Below are positions 1-6,685 of a stretch of DNA of 64,000 nt, in pieces; positions within the stretch are counted from its first letter, which is position 1; the number at the start of each line of letters is the position of its first letter. The DNA lies in assembly GCA_014695255.1 (NCBI GenBank), contig JACJNX010000077.1, positions 124,001-188,000 on the forward strand, in the 5' to 3' direction. A program made the position numbers and the translations under genes. Source of the DNA: Cyanobacteria bacterium FACHB-63 (GTDB taxonomy: Bacteria; Cyanobacteriota; Cyanobacteriia; Leptolyngbyales; Leptolyngbyaceae). The notes below the pieces were generated by a model. It searched no databases. It was not told the origin of the DNA and saw only the letters and a program-made list of their open reading frames with translations.

Positions 1-53
1 GCCGATCGCTCCGCAAAACAAAGAAATCCTTTACTGAAATCGCAGCGCGAATT

Positions 54-1241
54 CTACCAATCCACCTGTGCCCGTTCGTGCAGAACGCGCCCATATACAG
101 CTTCAGTTTGCTGTGCCAGCTTGCTCCAATCAAACCGCCGGACTAAATCTTCATAAGCGTTCTGCACCAACGATCGCGCAAACTCTGGACGCTTCAAGAT
201 TTCCAGAATCCCCCAAGCGATCGACTCTGGGTTACTCACCCAAGTCACAATTCCAGTCCTGCCATGCCGCACCACTTCAGGAAATCCCCCAGCATCGGAA
301 ACCACAACGGGGACTCGCGCTGCAAAGCTTTCGAGCGCCACAATTCCGAAGGGTTCATACAAACTGGGAAAAACCGCACAATCTGCGATCGTCTGAAAGC
401 GATCGAGGTCTTGATCCGGCATAAATCCAGCGAAGAAGCAATATTTCCAAATTCCGAGTTCTTCCGCCTGCTGCTTGAGGTGTTCTGTGCGTCCGCCCCC
501 GATGAAAACGAATTTCACGCGCTGATTCATCTCACGCAGGATCTTCGGAGCCGCCTGAATCAAGCCGGAAACCCCTTTCTCATGCGTCATTCTGCCGACG
601 TAATAGACAATTTTCTCCTGATCGACTGCAAACCGTCGTCGAAACTCCCAATAGTCGAAATTCGGGTCAAGCTGTTTCTTCTCGCGCCGGATGCCATTGT
701 AAACGACATCAATTTTGTCCCACGGTGCCGCGAGTGTCTGCTCAAGCTCCCGTCGCATGAAATTTGTGCAGACAATAATTCGCCACGCTTCGTGAGTTAA
801 CAAGCGCTCCTTTCCGTGAACGTAATGCTGCGTTGGGTTAAAGATCCCCCCATGCCGTCCGTACTCCGTCGCATGAATGGTTGCCACAAGCGGCACTTTA
901 AAATGATGTTTTAACGCGATCGCCGCATCGCCCACTAACCAATCATGGGCGTGAATGGCATCAAAGCCGCCTTCTTCTAGGATTAATTTACCGCCGTGCT
1001 GTCCCATGCTGTCGTTCATAGCAGAGACCCATTGGAAAAAATCCTCATGCTTTGCTACAGCGACTCGATGAACTTGAACTCCCTCCACAATCTCAAAATG
1101 AGGTGCCTGTCCAAACTCCACGGTAATCAATACAATTTGATGCCCCAGTTTCACCAACTCCGGGTAAAGTTCTCCGACATGGCGAGCAATGCCGCCCACG
1201 ATGCGGGGTGGAAATTCCCAAGTCAGCACCAAAATCTTCAT
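54..1241 (-). CDS. Glycosyltransferase family 4 (glycogen synthase-like GT-B)
   Basis: This is a 395-residue GT-B glycosyltransferase that would transfer a sugar from a nucleotide-sugar donor to an unknown acceptor in the cytoplasm. The N-terminus MKILVLTWEFPPR followed by GGIARHV is the usual GT4/GT5 acceptor-side opening. The C-terminal half carries the donor-site E-x7-E motif as EPFGIVALE, then VSDAGGFPEVV. I chose the ATG at 1241 because the family begins there; 21 extra codons upstream (to 1304) are open but do not look like protein. It stands alone facing a 358-base gap. Glycogen/starch synthase and EPS glycosyltransferase remain alternatives. The acceptor cannot be read from sequence. 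Confidence 0.88.
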   Translation of the reverse strand: MKILVLTWEFPPRIVGGIARHVGELYPELVKLGHQIVLITVEFGQAPHFEIVEGVQVHRVAVAKHEDFFQWVSAMNDSMGQHGGKLILEEGGFDAIHAHDWLVGDAAIALKHHFKVPLVATIHATEYGRHGGIFNPTQHYVHGKERLLTHEAWRIIVCTNFMRRELEQTLAAPWDKIDVVYNGIRREKKQLDPNFDYWEFRRRFAVDQEKIVYYVGRMTHEKGVSGLIQAAPKILREMNQRVKFVFIGGGRTEHLKQQAEELGIWKYCFFAGFMPDQDLDRFQTIADCAVFPSLYEPFGIVALESFAARVPVVVSDAGGFPEVVRHGRTGIVTWVSNPESIAWGILEILKRPEFARSLVQNAYEDLVRRFDWSKLAQQTEAVYGRVLHERAQVDW

Positions 1242-1599
1242 CGCTCTTAACGCCCTTTCACCAGCGGTAGGTTTGTATTTGCTTTGAGTTCTTTCCTTCA
1301 CCAACGCCCAAGTGTTAGATATGGAACCTCTTTAGAGATGGAATCCTGATTCTATCAGTCCGTTTTTCAGACATTGATAAAACTTTATGCTAAAAAATAG
1401 ACTCAGTGTGAGATTGTAGACACGATCGTTCCTGAATGAACTGTCGTATTAAAAAACACTAAAGATTCAGCCACAATCCTTTATTTTTGTGCTGCTGCAA
1501 TAAGCTTTGATCAGAGTGTTCCTGAGTACGCAAACTAGGGCAAAATGATGCAGAGGAAATCGATAAACAATCCGCTGCGATGGAGTTGAAAGAGGCGAT
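1242..1599. other. Divergent intergenic region
   Basis: This is about 358 bases between the leftward glycosyltransferase and the rightward ComFB gene. It is AT-rich and presumably holds both promoters. I found no convincing small gene, long inverted repeat or recognisable operator in it. Confidence 0.5.
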
Positions 1600-2145
1600 A
1601 TGAGCATTGAAAAAATCGTTGATCAAGCCCTTCAGGATGGCTATTTGACCCCCGCGATGGAAGCCGAAGTTGGGCGTATCTGCGACACCGCCTCGGAACT
1701 GTCGATCGAAGAATACATGGCGCTGGATAAATTGATGGGAGCGCTACTCACCGGAGAAGTGGTTGCTGTTCCCCGCAAGCAGTTTATTAACGTCATGGAA
1801 GAACTGGTCTTAACGGAGGCGATCGCACGGGTTGCAGAAATTGAAGCGACTAGCGATCGCACCTTAGATTTAGGGGATATTGCCGCTTATGCGCTGAACC
1901 GCTTACCGCCGCTTTACGCCACCACTGAAGAAGGTGCGAACTATCAACGGCAACACGCTAAAGAAGATTTACAAGGAATGATTTCGCAGCGAGTCGGAGA
2001 AGCGATTGCGAAAAATCTTGATAAGCCTGACTTCTTCCCAGAACGTCAGATTCTGGGTAAAAGCTCGAAAGATGAAATCCTTACTCAAGTCGGGAGTCTT
2101 TTGCAGGCATATGCTCCCAGTTTCGAGCCAGAACCGCATCGGTAG
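1600..2145 (+). CDS. ComFB-family protein
   Basis: This is a 181-residue soluble protein of the late-competence ComFB family. The diagnostic stretch is NVMEELVLTEAIARV followed by a block containing DIAAYALNRLPPLYATT and GANYQR. Cyanobacterial ComFB proteins have been reported to bind cyclic dinucleotides (c-di-GMP or c-di-AMP) and to influence cell size, competence and motility; that role is known for the family, not shown here. About 30 residues precede the core domain. It is monocistronic, with a clear rho-independent terminator 16 bases after the stop. Confidence 0.88.
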   Translation: MSIEKIVDQALQDGYLTPAMEAEVGRICDTASELSIEEYMALDKLMGALLTGEVVAVPRKQFINVMEELVLTEAIARVAEIEATSDRTLDLGDIAAYALNRLPPLYATTEEGANYQRQHAKEDLQGMISQRVGEAIAKNLDKPDFFPERQILGKSSKDEILTQVGSLLQAYAPSFEPEPHR

Positions 2146-2161
2146 AACTTTGAACAACTCT

Positions 2162-2187
2162 AAAGGGGCAAGGTGCCCCTTTTTTTG
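2162..2187 (+). terminator. Rho-independent terminator after the ComFB gene
   Basis: A 9-bp stem AAAGGGGCA/TGCCCCTTT closes a 3-base loop and is followed by a run of Ts. It lies between two convergent genes. The T-tract is strong only for the plus-strand gene. Confidence 0.9.
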
Positions 2188-2195
2188 TGCCCTTT

Positions 2196-2663
2196 TTAAC
2201 GAGATTGCAGTCCGAGATAATGAACTATTGGGAAGCCTGCGGCTAAATCCTGCCAGAATCGATCGCGTAATTCCTCTGGATACACAATGACTTGATCTAG
2301 CTCAATTTGCTTAAACCAGCGAAGCTCTGTAATCCAATCAGAATCAGGCGAAGTCGGGGGGAGGTGTTCGAGCGTGAGCGTACCGGAGAAGCGATCGACC
2401 ACGCAGAAGAATTCGCAACTACGAACATCTGATTCACTGTCGTAAAACTCTCGCACATAAGCAATGCGCGACAAACTAGCGGTCAGTCCAGTTTCTTCAA
2501 AGATTTCACGAGCGGCACAGGCAAAAATTGAATCGTCTTCCCGCTCAATGCCGCCACCGGGAGGAATCCAAATCGTGCGTCCAGTTTCGGGGCATTTGTG
2601 AGCCACTAATAGAATCTCATCTCCCTGCACAACTAAACCAGCCGCCCGAATTCGGTGTTTCAT
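2196..2663 (-). CDS. Nudix hydrolase
   Basis: This 155-residue single-domain Nudix protein hydrolyses an unknown nucleoside diphosphate linked to X. The Nudix box runs from Gly38 to Leu60: G-x5-D-x7-REIFEETGL. The metal-binding core REIFEETGL is intact, but the usual first Glu of the box is Asp44. It follows the L,D-transpeptidase gene by only 8 bases on the same strand, so the two are probably co-transcribed. Substrate is not predictable; MTH1/ADP-sugar type and house-cleaning roles are both possible. Confidence 0.88.
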   Translation of the reverse strand: MKHRIRAAGLVVQGDEILLVAHKCPETGRTIWIPPGGGIEREDDSIFACAAREIFEETGLTASLSRIAYVREFYDSESDVRSCEFFCVVDRFSGTLTLEHLPPTSPDSDWITELRWFKQIELDQVIVYPEELRDRFWQDLAAGFPIVHYLGLQSR

Positions 2664-2671
2664 ACAAATAT

Positions 2672-3241
2672 CTAAGGCTTAACGACGATCGGAGTTCCAA
2701 TCTGTACCTGTTTGTAGAGTGCAACAACATCAGCATTTCTCATTCTGAGACAGCCATGCGAAACGGCTTGTCCTAGCAAGGAATAATCTGTCGTTCCATG
2801 AAAACCAATCAGCAGTTTGCCCTGCGACGTGAATCCGATCCAGCGCTTACCAAGCGGATTATCTTTGTGTCCGGGCGCAATCTTCTCACCTGTGATTGGA
2901 TGTTGCCACGCAGGATGCTCGTACATTTGCTGCACTTTAAAGGTGCCTGTCGGAGTTTCCCAGCCCTCTTGCCCGATCGCAATCGAATAAGTTGCGGCTA
3001 ATTTCTTCTGTTGATACAAGCGGACTTTGCGATCGCTCAGATCTACAACTAATTCTCTTTCGATTACGGGAGATGGCTCTGGGGTCGGAGTCCTGAGCGC
3101 TTGAAAATTTGGCAGTTCAAGTTGAGGCATTGAGATTGCCGGAAGCCGCTGCAACTGCAGAAGCGCGATCGTGCAGCCCGTAAGAACGCAAATCGTCATT
3201 AAGGCTCTAGCAAGAGACGAATTTTGAACCTTTGTCGCCAT
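2672..3241 (-). CDS. L,D-transpeptidase (YkuD domain)
   Basis: This 189-residue envelope enzyme would make 3-3 peptidoglycan cross-links or attach proteins to peptidoglycan. Residues 11-30 form an N-terminal membrane anchor or signal sequence, followed by a Pro-rich linker (about 50-60). The catalytic signature is complete: His148 in FHGTT and S161-H-G-C164-LRM with the nucleophile Cys164. The extra LysM or peptidoglycan-binding domain seen in many homologues is absent. It is the first gene of a likely pair with the Nudix gene. Confidence 0.92.
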   Translation of the reverse strand: MATKVQNSSLARALMTICVLTGCTIALLQLQRLPAISMPQLELPNFQALRTPTPEPSPVIERELVVDLSDRKVRLYQQKKLAATYSIAIGQEGWETPTGTFKVQQMYEHPAWQHPITGEKIAPGHKDNPLGKRWIGFTSQGKLLIGFHGTTDYSLLGQAVSHGCLRMRNADVVALYKQVQIGTPIVVKP

Positions 3242-3517
3242 TACTTCTTATTCAAACTGCTGCAATTTTCTTATTTTGCCCGGAACCTCGACTGCAACCC
3301 TTGAATCTCTAGACGCAAGTAGATTCATATCACAGGTATACCACTGTCAAAACGCAACGTAGTTATTACGGTCGTAATTTCACTCATCCGGATAGTTGAT
3401 GAATTTGAGAAACTATAACCACGGTTAGATGAAGCGGCACTTGACAATGGTTCAATTTCCGATTCGGAATCTACAATGCTGGGAGTGTGGTGTTTCGGTT
3501 TAGAGGAGGACGGAGTG

Positions 3518-3664
3518 ATGAAAGAAAAGTTTTTTTTGGCGATCGTAATTACTTTTTCACTAAGCTGCCTGCAAAACTGGTCAATTCCGACTGCGACTCA
3601 AATAAAAGACTCCATGCAGGAGCAAACCTATCACCTCGCTCGCGTTTGGAGTGACCTGCTTTAA
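3518..3664 (+). CDS. Possible small membrane or secreted peptide
   Basis: This is a 48-residue reading frame starting MKEKFFLAIVITFSLSC, with a hydrophobic N-terminal segment and a Cys that could be a lipobox or membrane anchor. A good Shine-Dalgarno (GAGGA) lies about 9 bases before the ATG, the main reason to list it. I recognise no family. It sits alone between the transpeptidase and sigma-factor genes, and could be chance. Confidence 0.33.
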   Translation: MKEKFFLAIVITFSLSCLQNWSIPTATQIKDSMQEQTYHLARVWSDLL

Positions 3665-3813
3665 GCGTATTTCTATTGCAGGAACTCTCCAGTAAGAACG
3701 GGCACGAGATATCCTAGATAAGACCATTCGATCGCGCCTTTAAACTCGAAGGAACTTTTTCAACCCGTGTGCTGTCATCTATAGCGGAACGTCAAACATA
3801 CCGTTATCCGCCC

Positions 3814-4473
3814 ATGAGTCAGTCCCTTCCTGTATCCTGGTCATCGATCGAGCCAAAGGTTCTTCAGAGTCCAGTGCAAGCAGAAAAACTCTCTAATTAC
3901 GATTTAGTGTTGCAGTGTCAGACCGGACATCGCCCAGAGAAAGCCGTGTTTTCGGAACTCATGCGGCGGTATCAGTCTCATGTCGATAAAGTTTTGTATC
4001 ATCTCGCTCCGGATTGGCAAGACCGCGCCGACCTCGCACAAGAAGTCTGGATTCGCGTCTATCGCAACATTACCCGACTGAATGAACCTGTGAAGTTTCG
4101 GGGCTGGCTCAGCCGGATCGCCACGAATCTGTTTTACGATGAGCTTCGCAAACGCAAGCGCAATGCTTCTCCACTCTCACTCGATGCGCCGCTATCGCTC
4201 GATGACGGTGAAATGGATTGGGAAATTGCCTCAGCAACGCCAGGGCCGGATGAAGATTTGACGACGCGGGAATTTTACGATCAGTTGAATGAAGCGATCG
4301 CTGACCTGCCCGAAGTGTTTCGCACGACGATCGTCCTGCGCGAAATCGAAGGAATGGCGTATGAAGAGATCGCTGAACTGACCGGAGTTTCGCTTGGAAC
4401 CGTGAAATCGCGGATTGCAAGAGCGCGTCATCGCCTCCAGTCCCAGCTCCAGCAGTATCTTGACGGACATTAA
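3814..4473 (+). CDS. sigG: ECF RNA polymerase sigma factor, SigG type
   Basis: This group 3/4 (ECF) sigma factor of 219 residues directs RNA polymerase to stress promoters, probably envelope stress. Region 2 contains DLAQEVWIRVYRNI and FRGWLSRIATNLFYDELRKR; region 4 contains LPEVFRTTIVLREIEGM and GVSLGTVKSRIARAR. The acidic linker with SLDDGEMDWEIA is typical of cyanobacterial SigG. The ATG at 3814 gives the MSQSLPVSW start; a GTG at 3769 is an in-frame alternative. The next gene encodes a membrane anti-sigma factor, as in Nostoc SigG/SapG. Confidence 0.92.
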   Translation: MSQSLPVSWSSIEPKVLQSPVQAEKLSNYDLVLQCQTGHRPEKAVFSELMRRYQSHVDKVLYHLAPDWQDRADLAQEVWIRVYRNITRLNEPVKFRGWLSRIATNLFYDELRKRKRNASPLSLDAPLSLDDGEMDWEIASATPGPDEDLTTREFYDQLNEAIADLPEVFRTTIVLREIEGMAYEEIAELTGVSLGTVKSRIARARHRLQSQLQQYLDGH

Positions 4474-4635
4474 GCCCACTAAGCAACGTTACAGCCTTCA
4501 GATTGGCTTTGATATTATGCTTCTAGACGTAACCCAAAATGAGAATTGTGCTTTGAGGAGTGGTTGATTACACTAAGTTTCATATCTTGCAGGCATTCTC
4601 AATTCAATGTCTTACCTCATTGATAGTGACCCTCG

Positions 4636-5151
4636 ATGAACTCCAATTTTGATTCGCTTAATAACGCTATGCAACCTTTGCCTGATTCACAGTTAAACGC
4701 CCGCGACCGCTTTGAGTTACTCAGTGCCTATTTAGATGGGGAAGTGACTGCGAGCGAACGCAAACAGGTTGAAGAATGGTTATCTACCGATGCCTCTGTC
4801 CAACAGCTACACGCTCGATTACTGAAGCTTCGTCAGGCTTTCCGCTCGATGCCTGCTCCAGCGCCGTCTCAACCTGTTGAAACAACGGTGAATCAGGTGC
4901 TGGCAAAAGTCGATCGTCGTCCAAAGCTCCGCTTGGTGTGGGGGGGTGCCGCAATCGCGGCTGCCTTTATGGGTGCAGTTTCGCTGTTTAGCGTGCGCCA
5001 GGCTCAATTTGCCGAAGTGAATCCGCCCCAGCAGCCGACCGTACAAGCACAGCAGCAGCCTGCTTCAGAAGTAACAGACGGAATGATGGTGGCGCTCGAT
5101 CGTCCAGTGGTATCGATCAAAACTGCTGATCCTTCAAAACAACGCAACTAG
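4636..5151 (+). CDS. Anti-sigma factor partner of SigG
   Basis: This is a 171-residue single-pass membrane protein. Residues 24-70 (RFELLSAYLDGEV, then an E-rich helix) form an RseA-like anti-sigma domain without the zinc Cys/His motif. One transmembrane helix (about 100-118, GGAAIAAAFMGAVSLF) follows, then a short Gln/Pro-rich outer tail. Position directly after the ECF sigma gene supports the role: it should hold SigG at the membrane until the outer part is processed. The 162-base gap may contain a separate promoter. A strong terminator follows. Confidence 0.87.
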   Translation: MNSNFDSLNNAMQPLPDSQLNARDRFELLSAYLDGEVTASERKQVEEWLSTDASVQQLHARLLKLRQAFRSMPAPAPSQPVETTVNQVLAKVDRRPKLRLVWGGAAIAAAFMGAVSLFSVRQAQFAEVNPPQQPTVQAQQQPASEVTDGMMVALDRPVVSIKTADPSKQRN

Positions 5152-5172
5152 AAAGATTTGATAAATTTCTTT

Positions 5173-5205
5173 GCTCGTAGTGCGATCACTACGAGCTATT
5201 TTTTT
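5173..5205. terminator. Bidirectional-looking terminator
   Basis: A perfect 10-bp stem GCTCGTAGTG/CACTACGAGC with a 4-base loop is followed by ATTTTTTT. It ends the anti-sigma transcript and overlaps the stop codon of the convergent GGCT-like gene. Confidence 0.9.
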
Positions 5206-5606
5206 GAGTGCCAAATGCCATCGGGAACTGGAATTCCGTTTAGACGATCGATTTGTTCTAGAGTCATGACATACGCCCAAGCTAAACCGATTAAATTGCC
5301 GACGAGACCAAAAACTTCGATTTCCTTGCGTTCGTAATTATTATCTAAGCCGAATAAGGCGATCGTTTCAGGGTCGTGCTGTTCGTAATCGTCAAGGACT
5401 TCTAGAATGGCGCGACCGTTAAAACTGAGAAGATAGCCGTAAGTCGCAGCGTTTCCAGGAACGATCGCGGGATAACCAAGAGGTAAATGATAAAGCGCCG
5501 CGTGAACGATCGCCGGGACTGCGGAAATAACGGAATCTCTACAAAGAAAGTAGCTCGTTTCATCAGGTTTTAACGTGCCATAGACGAATACGTTGATAGA
5601 CTGCAT
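5196..5606 (-). CDS. Gamma-glutamylcyclotransferase-like (AIG2/GGCT) protein
   Basis: This 136-residue protein has the GGCT/AIG2 fold. The signature YGTLKPDE lies at residues 9-16, a substrate loop HLPLGYPAIVPG follows, and the conserved LDDYE is near residue 73. Family members release 5-oxoproline from gamma-glutamyl peptides or amines, but the cellular substrate of this subgroup is unknown. It is probably monocistronic; the divergent cupin gene starts 40 bases from its ATG. Confidence 0.85.
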   Translation of the reverse strand: MQSINVFVYGTLKPDETSYFLCRDSVISAVPAIVHAALYHLPLGYPAIVPGNAATYGYLLSFNGRAILEVLDDYEQHDPETIALFGLDNNYERKEIEVFGLVGNLIGLAWAYVMTLEQIDRLNGIPVPDGIWHSKK

Positions 5607-5645
5607 GGCAACACCAAAGCAATTTTGTTAATTTTATTTGCTCCT

Positions 5646-6134
5646 ATGACTGAATTACCGATTAAGTGCTTAACGCAGCCGTTGATGGACTCGATCGCCG
5701 AGCAAGCCCGCTCTAGTCCGCGCCAGCGCAAGAATCATAACTTTCATGAACATCACGATCGAGTGCAGCGATTTCTGAACGTGCTGCAACCTGGAACTTA
5801 TGTGCGTCCCCATCGCCATGTCCGTCCAGCCGATGCCGATGGATTTGAGTTCTTTTTGGTGCTACAAGGCGCGATCGGGATTTTGATTTTAAACGAATCA
5901 GGCAGCGTAATTCACACCGAAAAAATTAGTGCAACGGGCACAACGCGAGGGGTGGAACTTGGAGAGGGAATGTTTCACACACTGATTGCATTAGAGCCAG
6001 ACACCGTAATGTTTGAATTAAAGGAAGGTCCTTATGTGCCAATGGACGATAAGGACTTTTTGCCGCAATTTCCGTTAGAGAATACGCCTGACGCAAAACA
6101 ATGGATACAAACTTGGCAGGGCTATTTTGCCTAA
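5646..6134 (+). CDS. WbuC-family cupin metalloprotein
   Basis: This 162-residue single cupin starts at ATG 5646 (MTELPIKCL); an upstream in-frame TTG at 5625 is unlikely. The metal ligands are visible: His56 and His58 in RPHRH, Glu68 in FEFFLVLQG and His111 in MFHTLIAL. WbuC proteins are found near O-antigen genes in other bacteria, but the reaction is not settled. No polysaccharide genes adjoin it here, so a general small-molecule role is equally possible. Confidence 0.85.
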   Translation: MTELPIKCLTQPLMDSIAEQARSSPRQRKNHNFHEHHDRVQRFLNVLQPGTYVRPHRHVRPADADGFEFFLVLQGAIGILILNESGSVIHTEKISATGTTRGVELGEGMFHTLIALEPDTVMFELKEGPYVPMDDKDFLPQFPLENTPDAKQWIQTWQGYFA

Positions 6135-6159
6135 TTGCCCTACCAGAACATTGTGAGTG

Positions 6160-6498
6160 TCAAAAACACTGTCCTGCAATTCCAACGGTCTGAACTTCTG
6201 TATCTATGAACTTTGTATGATAGATACTGAGTAACAGATAATTTTTGCGGTAGGTGTGCAGTGAAGTTCCTGAAGCAGTCACAGCGTTTGGTAAGGGCAT
6301 AATCACCGGACAAAACACTCCAGCCACTGAGTTCTGCTCACAAATCTTGTCCTTGAGTTTTTCGGCAGCATAATGACTACAAGCCTCTTGGTCGGGATTT
6401 GTAAGTCCTAATACTGTTAACACTGCTAATCCAGCAGCAATATAAACTCCCCAGGGACGATTGGGAGGCGAAGATTGCGGAACAAAAGTCTGAGCCAT
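6160..6498 (-). CDS. DUF4359 protein with one membrane helix
   Basis: This 112-residue protein has one N-terminal transmembrane helix (about 17-33, GVYIAAGLAVLTVLGLT) followed by NPDQEACSHYAAEKLKDKIC. That pattern, and YLLLSIYHTKFI further on, match the cyanobacterial DUF4359 family, whose function is unknown. Four cysteines lie in the outer domain, so disulfides are possible. It follows the small membrane gene by 25 bases on the same strand and is probably the last gene of the tubulin-like operon. Confidence 0.72.
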   Translation of the reverse strand: MAQTFVPQSSPPNRPWGVYIAAGLAVLTVLGLTNPDQEACSHYAAEKLKDKICEQNSVAGVFCPVIMPLPNAVTASGTSLHTYRKNYLLLSIYHTKFIDTEVQTVGIAGQCF

Positions 6499-6523
6499 GA
6501 TAACAATTCTCCTGAACTAAGGT

Positions 6524-6685
6524 TTAGTGGTGTGAAGAGTTGCGTCGAGACTTTGAACGGCTGCGAGCAGTCGATCGCGGTATCCGGGGAGGCTGGAGTC
6601 TAATTGGAGGTGAATGATGCCAAGCTATTACAAGCCAAAGCGCGATCGCGATTCCTAGACTGAAGCCCAATAGTAAAGCGGTCAT
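6524..6685 (-). CDS. Small membrane protein coupled to the tubulin-like gene
   Basis: This 53-residue protein has a hydrophobic helix (residues 3-22, ALLLGFSLGIAIALWLVIAW) and a very basic Arg/Ser/His-rich tail, so the tail should be cytoplasmic. Its ATG overlaps the stop codon of the 967-residue gene (ATGA at 6682-6685), the classic arrangement for translational coupling and the main support that it is real. A longer in-frame start at 6736 exists but would run inside the upstream gene. No family recognised. It could tether the tubulin-like protein to the membrane (inference). Confidence 0.6.
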   Translation of the reverse strand: MTALLLGFSLGIAIALWLVIAWHHSPPIRLQPPRIPRSTARSRSKSRRNSSHH

